From positions 1 through 37,385 of the forward strand of contig NZ_JHQS01000035.1 in NCBI RefSeq assembly GCF_014843845.1: a stretch of 37,385 nucleotides of DNA. The letters are read 5' to 3'. The translations under genes and the position numbers were made by a program. This stretch comes from Mesorhizobium amorphae. Lineage in GTDB: Bacteria > Pseudomonadota > Alphaproteobacteria > Rhizobiales > Rhizobiaceae. Below are positions 1-6,748 of this stretch, piece after piece. The notes beneath the pieces were generated by a model. It did not search any database, was not told the DNA's origin, and saw only the letters and a program-made list of their open reading frames with translations. The number at the start of each line of letters is the position of its first letter. The stretch's first letter is position 1.

Positions 1-95
1 CAGCAATCACACTCGATGACTGCTTGCGGAAAATAGAAAAGCTGACTTCAACGGCCGACATGCGGCGCAAAGCTAGCGTTGCGCCTGGACAATAG
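1..95 (+). CDS. Possible C-terminal end of a gene entering from the left
   Basis: One plus-strand frame (codons starting at base 3) is open from the window edge to a TAG at 93-95. It gives about 30 residues ending ADMRRKASVAPGQ, with a charged helical look (LDDCLRKIEKL). The other two plus frames stop within the first 40 bases. The family is not recognisable from so short a piece. It could be chance. If real, it is the chromosomal gene bordering the module on the left, pointing towards the left direct repeat. Confidence 0.3.
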   Translation, partial: AITLDDCLRKIEKLTSTADMRRKASVAPGQ

Positions 96-343
96 GCGAC
101 GGCTCTGTCCGGCAATCGACCGTTTTCAGGACACGACCCTCCTGACACCCACCTCGCAATCTGAAGGCCGGCTTTTTTTTTTGGAACCTGCGGTCGGAGT
201 TCTAACGTTCGCAAAACGTGCAATCGCACAGGTTCGTCGACGCGCTGCACACGACTCAACAAACGATCGGATTGGGTCAGTTGTCTGCCTCAACATCTTC
301 GCTACTTGCGGAGGTGCGACCAATGAGTGCTAGCTTAAAAATA
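96..343. other. Left non-coding flank
   Basis: No convincing gene is seen here. Short reading frames on both strands lack a ribosome binding site and recognisable protein features. A run of ten T occurs at 173-182 after the sequence GGCCGGC, but the preceding bases offer only about three base pairs of stem, so I do not call a terminator. Confidence 0.5.
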
Positions 344-510
344 GGGGGTTCGAGTCCACGTCGTGGACCCCTTCAGAAAATCTCATAAAAATCAGCCACT
401 TAAGCGGTCGTTTTGGTGGGCCCGAAGGACGTATTAAGATTGTTGATTTTGTTGATTTTTTCGTGCGCCAGTATCAGAAGTCTTCCCGTATTGTTCCGTA
501 TGGTCCCGCG
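344..510. repeat. Left copy of imperfect 167-bp direct repeat with tRNA-like fragments
   Basis: This block is colinear and gap-free with 35283-35449. The first 15 bases (GGGGGTTCGAGTCCA) are identical in both copies and look like a tRNA T-arm. Exactly 70 bases after the start of that 15-mer, both copies begin a 97-bp stretch (here 414-510) that I aligned by eye with 16 mismatches, about 83 percent identity. That stretch begins TGGTGGGCCCG, the reverse complement of a tRNA-like acceptor end CGGGCCCACCA. The middle 55 bases are poorly conserved but of the same length. The left copy also has a small hairpin at 354-368 (GTCCAC-GTC-GTGGAC). The two copies bracket the whole giant-protein module. 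A role as old attachment sites is inference; no integrase is present. Confidence 0.75.
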
Positions 511-670
511 ACCTGGCATTGCCTTGGCGGCAGTGCGAAAAAATACCGTCATTCTCTAACCGATTGCATCAGTGCCACGCGGCGCGAAAGGCACCCGGCT
601 CTAGGTGGCGCCCCAAGGCACGGAAGTACTGCATGAGCGTATGCGCAGCCGGCATTCGGCTTCAGTCAGT
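511..670. other. 3' flank of the adaptor gene with a weak hairpin
   Basis: This stretch lies just downstream, on the minus strand, of the HlyD-like gene that ends at 671. The only structure found is a 5-bp stem (AGCCG at 647-651, CGGCT at 657-661, 5-base loop) ten bases after the stop codon, with no following T run. It may be a weak end point of the sapC-secA-hlyD transcript, but it does not qualify as a typical intrinsic terminator. No gene is seen here. Confidence 0.3.
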
Positions 671-1474
671 TCAGTTCGATTTGGCGTCGAATTCGACCTT
701 GCATCGCTGGCCGGCGGGCAATCGGTTACCGGCATTGGGCAGCATGATGCGCACGCCGAACGTCCTGCTGGCCGCGTCCAACACCCGGTCGATCACCTGA
801 ACTGTGCCGACATGGACTTCATCGCGCGGCTCGCTGACGGTCACCCGGACAGGGAGGCCGACGCTGAACTTGCTGTATTCGCTGTCGGCGACGAAGGTTT
901 CGACGCTCAACGGGTCGAGCTGTGCGATCGTGGCCAGTTGGCCGTCCTGATCGAGGTACTCGCCGGCATATAGCTTGCGTTCCATGACAATACCGTCGAT
1001 CGGGCTGACGATAACCTTCTGGCCCAGCACCGTTTTTGCCCGGGCGAGTTCGAGTTCGAGAATGCGCTTGCGCGTTTCGGCGAGCGCCACTTCGCGCTTG
1101 GAGACCTCCATTTGCGCGATCGCTTCCTCAACGGCATCCTTGGAGGTGACGTTCAGGCCGGCCAGCCGCTTGGAGCGGTCCATGCGGTTTAAGGCCAGTT
1201 GGTGTCGTGCCTGCTGGGCCTCGATTTCCGACGTGTTGGCCGCCTGTTCGGACATCAGGTCGATCGTTGACAGCTCGGTGTTGGCATTCAGCCGGGCCAG
1301 GATTTGACCCTTTTTGACGATGTCGCCACGATCAATCAGCACCTCCTCAAGAAGGCCAGGCACTGTGCCGCCGACACCCACTACGATCGAAGGATTGACG
1401 ACGCAATCCAGCGCCGCCGCATGAGCTGCGCCGGCCAGAAACACGACGGCGATGGAGAAGATAGGTCGCAGCAT
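671..1474 (-). CDS. Short periplasmic HlyD/MFP-family adaptor
   Basis: The 267-residue product starts with a clear Sec signal peptide: MLRP, a hydrophobic core to about residue 16, then AHA at 17-19 as a likely signal peptidase I site. After it come a half-lipoyl segment (about 35-65), a long charged coiled-coil hairpin (about 66-150), the second lipoyl half (VIVSPIDGIVMERKLYAGE, about 155-175) and a beta-barrel segment. This is the order of membrane-fusion proteins of RND, MacA and HlyD type. It is short for the family, which usually has 330-480 residues, and lacks much of the membrane-proximal domain. Cysteines near residues 24 and 258 could pair in the periplasm. The ATG at 1474 is supported by AGGAGG at 1483-1488, eight bases upstream. 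It is the last gene of the sapC-secA-hlyD set, 48 bases after the SecA-like gene. Family assignment is firm; the role in exporting the giant neighbour is inferred. Confidence 0.85.
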   Translation of the reverse strand: MLRPIFSIAVVFLAGAAHAAALDCVVNPSIVVGVGGTVPGLLEEVLIDRGDIVKKGQILARLNANTELSTIDLMSEQAANTSEIEAQQARHQLALNRMDRSKRLAGLNVTSKDAVEEAIAQMEVSKREVALAETRKRILELELARAKTVLGQKVIVSPIDGIVMERKLYAGEYLDQDGQLATIAQLDPLSVETFVADSEYSKFSVGLPVRVTVSEPRDEVHVGTVQVIDRVLDAASRTFGVRIMLPNAGNRLPAGQRCKVEFDAKSN

Positions 1475-1522
1475 TTGACGTGCCTCCTGCCCGCCGCGGC
1501 CCGTCCAGCCGCCGGCCCAAGT

Positions 1523-3511
1523 CTATTCGGATTTGCCGGAGAATGCGAGCAGCACACCCAGCCGCCGGTCCTGGTCGAGCAGGTCCTTGCGCTCCGTTGC
1601 ATGCGCGCGTTCAGCGCGAATCTGCGCCACCCGAAACAGCGCAAGCGCGGCTCGGCGCCGGAACCAGCTCTGACGCCGGCTGGCCCACTCGACAAGGCGT
1701 GGCGGCGCGAGATCGAGGATCGGATCCTGCAGCGAAAGAATGTCCCGCGTTGACCCCCGGTCCCCCTTGCGCGCCGTCCGCCCTTCCATCTGCCGGTCGA
1801 TCCGACGGGCATCGTGGCGCTCGCTCAGCACCACATGAAGCCCGCCCATCGCCAGCGCCTCCGGATCGACCTTTATGTCCACGCCGCGCCCGGCCATGTT
1901 GGTCGCGACCGTCACCGTTCCGACTCGACCCGCGCCCGCGATGACATTTGCCTCGTCCTCGCTCTGCTCGGCATTCAGCACGGCATGCTCGACGCAGGCG
2001 CGCTCGAGACATGCGCTGAGTTCCTGCGACGCAGAGACCGAACGCGTGCCGATCAGCACCGGCCGTCCTAGGGCCCGCATCGTCTCGACCTCCTGCACGA
2101 TGCGGTTCCATTTTTCGTCGCGCGTCGCGCACACGATAGGCGCGAGCTTCGCGCGCCGGGGCGGCACATGGGTCGGCACTGCGAGAACCGACAGCCCGTA
2201 GACCGCGCCCAGTTCGCCCTTGACCTCGTAGGCAGTACCGGACATCCCGGCAAGGCGCAGATAGCGGCGAAAAAAGCGCTGGTAGGTGATCCGCGCGGCG
2301 GTGCGTTTGCGCGGCGTCACCTTGCAGCCCTCCTTGAATTCGATCAACTGATGAAGGCCATCACTCCATGTGCGGTCGGCCATGATACGCCCGGTGAATT
2401 CGTCGACGATCTGAACGGTCTCGTCGGTGACCAGATAGTGTTCGCCGCGTCGGAAAAGCAGCAACGCGGAGAGCGCCTGTCTGGCCGATTCCTCGCGTCG
2501 CAGGCGATTGCGCCAGAACCCGTCGGCCGCCTCGGCGCGCGTCCAGAGCCTATCCTTGCCGGCTTCCGTCAATTCGATGCGGCGCTGGTCCGGCAACAGC
2601 ACGTAGTCGACATCCTGTTGCAGGTCTTCGATCAGACGAAATGTCTTTTCCGCCCAGTTGCGTTCGTCGACGGAGTTGCTTTCCTGGGAAATGATCAGCG
2701 GCGTGCGTGCCTCGTCGACCAGCGCGCTGTCGGCCTCGTCGACGATTGCCAGGTGCAGACCGCGCATGACTGTCTGCGAATTCACACTGCCGGCCTGGCC
2801 GAAGCCGCTGAGCTTGCGGTGCAGCAGCCCGGTCCTTTGGCCAAGCGCCATGCGATCGCGCAGGTAATCGAACGCAACCTCTTTGTTGCTCGCATAGACA
2901 ATGTCCGACGCATAGACTTGCGGCCGCCCTGCCCTGTCGCCGCTCTGGATCAGGCCCGTGGTCAGGCCGAGAAAGTCATAGACAGGCTTGAGCGTCGCAA
3001 GGTCGCGTGCCGCCAGATAGTCGTTCACAGTTATGATGTGAACCGGCGTACCCGCCAGCGCCGCGGCCGATGCGGCAAGACCGGCGGTGATCGTCTTTCC
3101 CTCGCCTGTGGCCATCTCCGCCACCCGCCCGTCGAGCATTGCGAGGCCGCCCAGAATTTGAACGTTGTGGTGGCGCAGGCCGAGCTTGCGCCATGATATC
3201 TCGCGCACGATCGCGAAGCACCGTTCGATGTTCGCCTGGGTCAGGCCGCCGCGGCGCATCACCGGGCGGAACGCCGCGACCCGCTCGACAAGCTCGACTT
3301 CGGCTATGCCCGCATAGTCACGTCCGAGTGCCTCGATGCGAGGCAGCGCGCGATACATCCGCCGGAGCCTTGCCCGCTCCCGTAACGGCGAGGCCACGCC
3401 AACCAGCCACTGGTCCAGCCAGTCGAGGAATCTCGGCGCCGGGTCTTCCCGTTCGGCACCGAGATCGAGGGCCGGGAGCAGGACCCCGGCCGTTTGCCCG
3501 GCCGCAGTCAA
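1523..3511 (-). CDS. Shortened SecA-like preprotein translocase ATPase (SecA paralogue)
   Basis: The 662-residue product shows the SecA order of motifs. Walker A is MATGEGKT (133-140). NDYLAARD (163-170) follows. Walker B is VDEAD (257-261) running into ALVDEARTPLIIS, where typical SecA has DEVD. A preprotein-binding segment comes next, then IVDEFTGR plus WSDGLHQ (about 368-388), GMSGTA (422-427), VTVATNMAGRGVD (533-545) and motif VI RIDRQMEGRTARKGDRGS (570-587). SecA normally has RIDNQLRGRSGRQGD there. Only about 75 residues follow motif VI, whereas housekeeping SecA (about 830-900 residues) has some 250-300 for the helical scaffold and wing, plus a zinc-binding C-terminus. Those parts are largely missing. 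It is therefore an accessory, SecA2-like motor, not the essential SecA. The start is TTG at 3511; a nearby ATG at 3519 is out of frame and stops after three codons. It lies 46 bases after the SapC gene. Driving export of the giant protein is inferred from context. Confidence 0.88.
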   Translation of the reverse strand: MTAAGQTAGVLLPALDLGAEREDPAPRFLDWLDQWLVGVASPLRERARLRRMYRALPRIEALGRDYAGIAEVELVERVAAFRPVMRRGGLTQANIERCFAIVREISWRKLGLRHHNVQILGGLAMLDGRVAEMATGEGKTITAGLAASAAALAGTPVHIITVNDYLAARDLATLKPVYDFLGLTTGLIQSGDRAGRPQVYASDIVYASNKEVAFDYLRDRMALGQRTGLLHRKLSGFGQAGSVNSQTVMRGLHLAIVDEADSALVDEARTPLIISQESNSVDERNWAEKTFRLIEDLQQDVDYVLLPDQRRIELTEAGKDRLWTRAEAADGFWRNRLRREESARQALSALLLFRRGEHYLVTDETVQIVDEFTGRIMADRTWSDGLHQLIEFKEGCKVTPRKRTAARITYQRFFRRYLRLAGMSGTAYEVKGELGAVYGLSVLAVPTHVPPRRAKLAPIVCATRDEKWNRIVQEVETMRALGRPVLIGTRSVSASQELSACLERACVEHAVLNAEQSEDEANVIAGAGRVGTVTVATNMAGRGVDIKVDPEALAMGGLHVVLSERHDARRIDRQMEGRTARKGDRGSTRDILSLQDPILDLAPPRLVEWASRRQSWFRRRAALALFRVAQIRAERAHATERKDLLDQDRRLGVLLAFSGKSE

Positions 3512-3557
3512 GCTTCCATCCTAATACGCTCGGGTAACATCTCGGTCGTCAACTTTG

Positions 3558-4406
3558 TCAAGCCTGCGGCAGCCTTACGTCCGCTTCGTCACCGCCCTTG
3601 CGCCCCGTCGCTTTGCCGGTTTCCCGTTTCGCTTTGGCAGAAGCCGCTTCTGGTGCCGGTTCCGATCTGTCCTCGACATCCGGGCCTGAGGCAGGCATCC
3701 GCTCCAGCATGTTGGCGAAGTGCCGCAAGGAATGGAGGTGAAGATAGGTGCACTCCAATTCGTCATTTCCGAACATCGCCTGCAGGTCGGCGGCATCGAT
3801 CGCTTTCAGCTTCTGCCGGTCGACCGTCATGAAGCCGGCTAGCGAACGGCGCTCGCCGCTGTTCAAATTGAACTGCGCCTGCATCGGCTGCAGCAGACCG
3901 AGAGACTTCAGAAGATCGCAATATCGCTTGGTGCGTTGAAAGCGCGACTGATAATCCTGAAGGAAGCCGAGCACTTCTTTCAGGTAGCGCGTCTGCTGTC
4001 CGTCGCTGTCGAACAGCCGCTCGCCGCGGCCCTCCCGGTTGATGCCTTCAAAGCTCTCGTCGATGTTGAGGATGAATGTTCGGCCGCTCGCATCGGAGGA
4101 AAAAACGAACGGATAGCGCCGCACGAACGCCGGAACATATTTGCCGCTCCAGTTGCCGGCATCGTTGACATAAAGGTTCTCAGTCTGCTTCACGCCAAGA
4201 ATGACTGCCGGCATGATCGACTGTTCGGTGCCCGCGAAAACGATCGGATACTCCGCCGCTGCCTGCGCGAATTCGACAGCCGTCACTGGTACCGAGTTCA
4301 CGTTGCGGGCGAAGGCGTAGGAGTGACCTGTCTTGATCGACACATCCCTGTGACGGTCTGAAGTTACCGGCTTGGCGTCTTGATAGAAAAGAAGCTGAAC
4401 AGTCAT
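3558..4406 (-). CDS. SapC-family protein with charged C-terminal tail
   Basis: The 282-residue product resembles the SapC family (Pfam SapC), known from S-layer loci in Campylobacter and common as single genes in Proteobacteria. Family-like traits are the opening MTVQLLFYQDAKPVTSDRH, the segment HSYAFARNVNSVPVTAVEF, the YPIVFAGTEQS strand and the NLYVNDAGNWSGKYVPAFVRRYPF block (about residues 77-101). No signal peptide or membrane segment is visible, so it is probably cytoplasmic. The last 45 or so residues are a low-complexity E/A/K/R-rich tail, which looks like an extension beyond the family core. The start is fixed by AAGGAG at 4413-4418, six bases before ATG. It is first in the sapC-secA-hlyD set, behind the inverted repeat at 4469-4489. 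The biochemical function of SapC is not established. A chaperone or S-layer-export accessory role next to a giant surface protein is inference. Confidence 0.85.
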   Translation of the reverse strand: MTVQLLFYQDAKPVTSDRHRDVSIKTGHSYAFARNVNSVPVTAVEFAQAAAEYPIVFAGTEQSIMPAVILGVKQTENLYVNDAGNWSGKYVPAFVRRYPFVFSSDASGRTFILNIDESFEGINREGRGERLFDSDGQQTRYLKEVLGFLQDYQSRFQRTKRYCDLLKSLGLLQPMQAQFNLNSGERRSLAGFMTVDRQKLKAIDAADLQAMFGNDELECTYLHLHSLRHFANMLERMPASGPDVEDRSEPAPEAASAKAKRETGKATGRKGGDEADVRLPQA

Positions 4407-4598
4407 GATAACTCTCCTTGAGGTGTAAAACTCAGTTAATTTATCGTTTCCGCGATATGCTATGCGTTAATACTTGATCGACAAGTATTTATCACACCAC
4501 CACGGCATCCGATTGTAAAGTGAAATGCGGCATTCAGCGCACTTCCCGAGCAGTTTAGTTAACTTCAATCACAGATTACTAACTCCGTTCATGGGGGA
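4407..4598 (-). promoter_or_regulatory. 192-bp control region ahead of the sapC-secA-hlyD genes
   Basis: This is the only gap above 65 bases inside the exporter gene set, and it separates the giant-GAF/HlyD-M50/HlyD group from the sapC group. It is visibly richer in A and T than the genes around it and holds a perfect inverted repeat (4469-4489). Reading the minus strand, a weak sigma-70-like pair (TTGTCG, 16 bases, TAGCAT) spans that repeat, so a bound repressor could block it. The promoter call is tentative. No clear terminator for the M50/HlyD gene is visible. Confidence 0.45.
4469..4489. promoter_or_regulatory. Perfect inverted repeat, candidate operator
   Basis: AATACTTG (4469-4476) and CAAGTATT (4482-4489) are exact reverse complements separated by five bases (ATCGA). 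The dyad is 63 bases upstream of the SapC start and overlaps the possible -35/-10 spacer. The symmetry, about two helical turns long, fits a dimeric transcription factor site. It is not followed by a T run, so it is not a terminator. The regulator is unknown and none is encoded in the window. Confidence 0.5.
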
Positions 4599-6746
4599 CT
4601 AGACTTGGTAAACGCGCAGGAACACCTGCCTGATCCAGCGATACGTACGTTCGTAAAGCGGCACACTGCCGTGAAAAAAGCGGACGTAGATGCGCCCGCC
4701 GATGCGGTCGATCTTGCTTGGATTGGCCAGCACCAGTTCCAGATGCATCAAGTTGGCAAGCACCCGCTTTTGCGAAGGATCGGTCGGATCGAGCGAAAAC
4801 TCCCCACCGCCCACAGTGCTCAATGCGGCGTTCGGCAAAGTTGCGGTCAGCGAAGGCACTTCGCGTATGATTTTGGCAGGATGCGAAACCGAAGGGTCTT
4901 CGACGAAGCGCACGTCGACGAACGCCGTATGGTTGCGAACCAGGTCGGCGTCGCTTTCTGGGATCACGGCGCGCAATGTCGGCTGATCGAACCGCGTCAC
5001 ATAGGCCAAGGTCTCGCCACGGCGCACGAACTTGCCGTCGAGATCCTTTGCCGAAGGAACGATCAGAGTTCCGCTTGCCTGCGCCCGTACCGTCAGCGCT
5101 TCGGCACGGTCGCGTGCGAGGACGAGGTCGGCGCGTGCCAGCCTGAGTTCTTCGGCCACCACTTTAGCGTCGACCTTGTTTGAGACATCGAGCTTTTCAA
5201 GGCGGCGCCCAAGCTCCCCGACCCTCAAATCCAGCAGGACGGTCCGCGCTTCCAGCAAGGGGTCTTCCAGCCGCAGGATCGGGGCGCCTTGCTCAATCCG
5301 GGCGCCGGGGGTCGCGACAATTTCGGTCACCACGCCATCGACACCGGCATTGACGACCCCGTCGCCCGGCAGCCAGACGACGCCCTGCGCGGCGGTCGCG
5401 TAAGGCAGCGGGATGACAAAGAATGGCATGGCTACCAGCGCGAGGCTGGCTGCAACGACGGCGAAGGCCCTCCCCCTCGTCCTTCGTAATGATGGGCTTG
5501 TGAACAGGAACCACAGTTGTCGTGCCAGCGGCAAACCAACCATCAGCACCAGCGCCCACCCAGCCATCATCATGCCGACGACAAAGAAACGCTGGCTGAC
5601 CAACGTGACGATCGCCACCATAACGCCGATCCGGTAGAAGAACGCGGTGACGCCGTAGCTGAACAGCCAGAACTCTTCGCCTTGTGCGGTCGCCGGCGTT
5701 TCGGCGCTTTCGATGCCGAACAGATAACGCTGCACCAGATAGCCAAGATATTTGGTCGCGCGCTGACCAAGGTTCGGTATCTCGAGAATGTCGCTCAGAA
5801 CGTAGTAACCGTCGAAGCGCAGCAGTGGATTGCCGTTGAACAGCAAGGTCGAAATGCCGCCGATGAGCATTACGTTGAATGCGAAGGCGCGCACCAGTCC
5901 GGGCTCGGCATTCAGCCAGACGATCAGCGCCAGACAGGCCAACAGCCCCTCGACGATAATGCCTGCCGCCCCCACCAAGGCGCGCTGCCACTTGTCCCGG
6001 AATGCAAGGCTCTCCGACGCGTCGACATAGGGCACCGGCATGAATACGAGCAGCATCACGCCGATCTCATGCACTTCACCGCCCCAGCGTTTGACGGCGT
6101 AGGCATGTCCTAGTTCATGCAGAGCCTTGATGAAGGGATAGGCGATCAGGATCAGCACGATATTCTCTGCCGAGAGAACCCGGTCGGTTACGTCGCCGGT
6201 CAGCGCCTGCCAGTTCATCGCAGCAAGGAAAATCGAATAGGCAACCAGCGCGAGGAAGGCGACGCCGCCGATCCAGGATAGGAACGGCCGCACAAGCGGA
6301 TAGGTCGCGTTGAGGAATTCGTCCGGATCGAACAGCCCGACGCGAATCGCCAGCGGATTGGCGAATTTCGACAGAAGTTTACGGTTGTGCTGCTTGCTGG
6401 CGCGGTCGGCGATTTCCTCAATATCGGGCGGAATGTCGCCGAACAGCACATCTGAAGCATGAAGCTGCCCCAGAAGTCGGATCACCGCGTCTTGTGTAAT
6501 GACCTTTTCGTCGAGGCGTTCGCAGGCGTTGTCCCACACTTCTTGCATGGTACGTCGGCCGGTCATCAGGCTGATGATAAAATAGGCCTCCGGCGTGAAG
6601 CGATGGAAGCGGCCTGAGGTCCGGTCCTGCATCACATGCCAGACCTGGCCGCGGAAGATCGTGCGGTGGATGCTCACCTGGCTTCGCAGCCGCGGCTTCA
6701 ATTGCGCGACACGATACCAGGACGAACTGAAATAACTCCTGTCCAT
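4599..6746 (-). CDS. PqqD-like / M50 site-2-type metalloprotease / HlyD adaptor fusion, polytopic membrane protein
   Basis: The 715-residue product joins three modules. Residues about 28-105 look like a PqqD-type winged helix (RFHRFTPEAYFIISLMTGRR, then CERLDEKVITQDAVIRLLGQL). Residues about 150-450 form some eight membrane segments. The zinc motif HELGH is at 210-214 (bases 6105-6119), and the second M50 motif NPLLRFDG is at 306-313, where the aspartate would be the third zinc ligand. Residues about 460-715 are an HlyD-like arm with split lipoyl halves (about 463-500 and 555-585) and a short coiled coil between them. The usual intramembrane zinc residues are all present, so it should be an active protease, or at least zinc-binding. 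The chosen ATG at 6746 lies two bases after the stop of the GAF/HlyD gene; an in-frame TTG at 6761 would overlap it by 13 bases. Tight spacing implies translational coupling. The role in processing or passing on the giant protein is inferred. Confidence 0.88.
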   Translation of the reverse strand: MDRSYFSSSWYRVAQLKPRLRSQVSIHRTIFRGQVWHVMQDRTSGRFHRFTPEAYFIISLMTGRRTMQEVWDNACERLDEKVITQDAVIRLLGQLHASDVLFGDIPPDIEEIADRASKQHNRKLLSKFANPLAIRVGLFDPDEFLNATYPLVRPFLSWIGGVAFLALVAYSIFLAAMNWQALTGDVTDRVLSAENIVLILIAYPFIKALHELGHAYAVKRWGGEVHEIGVMLLVFMPVPYVDASESLAFRDKWQRALVGAAGIIVEGLLACLALIVWLNAEPGLVRAFAFNVMLIGGISTLLFNGNPLLRFDGYYVLSDILEIPNLGQRATKYLGYLVQRYLFGIESAETPATAQGEEFWLFSYGVTAFFYRIGVMVAIVTLVSQRFFVVGMMMAGWALVLMVGLPLARQLWFLFTSPSLRRTRGRAFAVVAASLALVAMPFFVIPLPYATAAQGVVWLPGDGVVNAGVDGVVTEIVATPGARIEQGAPILRLEDPLLEARTVLLDLRVGELGRRLEKLDVSNKVDAKVVAEELRLARADLVLARDRAEALTVRAQASGTLIVPSAKDLDGKFVRRGETLAYVTRFDQPTLRAVIPESDADLVRNHTAFVDVRFVEDPSVSHPAKIIREVPSLTATLPNAALSTVGGGEFSLDPTDPSQKRVLANLMHLELVLANPSKIDRIGGRIYVRFFHGSVPLYERTYRWIRQVFLRVYQV

Positions 6747-6748
6747 GG

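Noticed and set aside
161..182. T10 run after GGCCGGC as a terminator
   Set aside because: Only about three base pairs of stem can form, so an intrinsic terminator is not supported.
344..432. Complete tRNA gene at the left repeat
   Set aside because: Only a T-arm-like piece and, on the other strand, an acceptor-like end are present; no anticodon arm or cloverleaf can be drawn, and the same holds for the right copy.
519..800. Plus-strand small reading frames at 519-973
   Set aside because: They overlap the HlyD-like gene on the other strand and have no ribosome sites or protein-like features.
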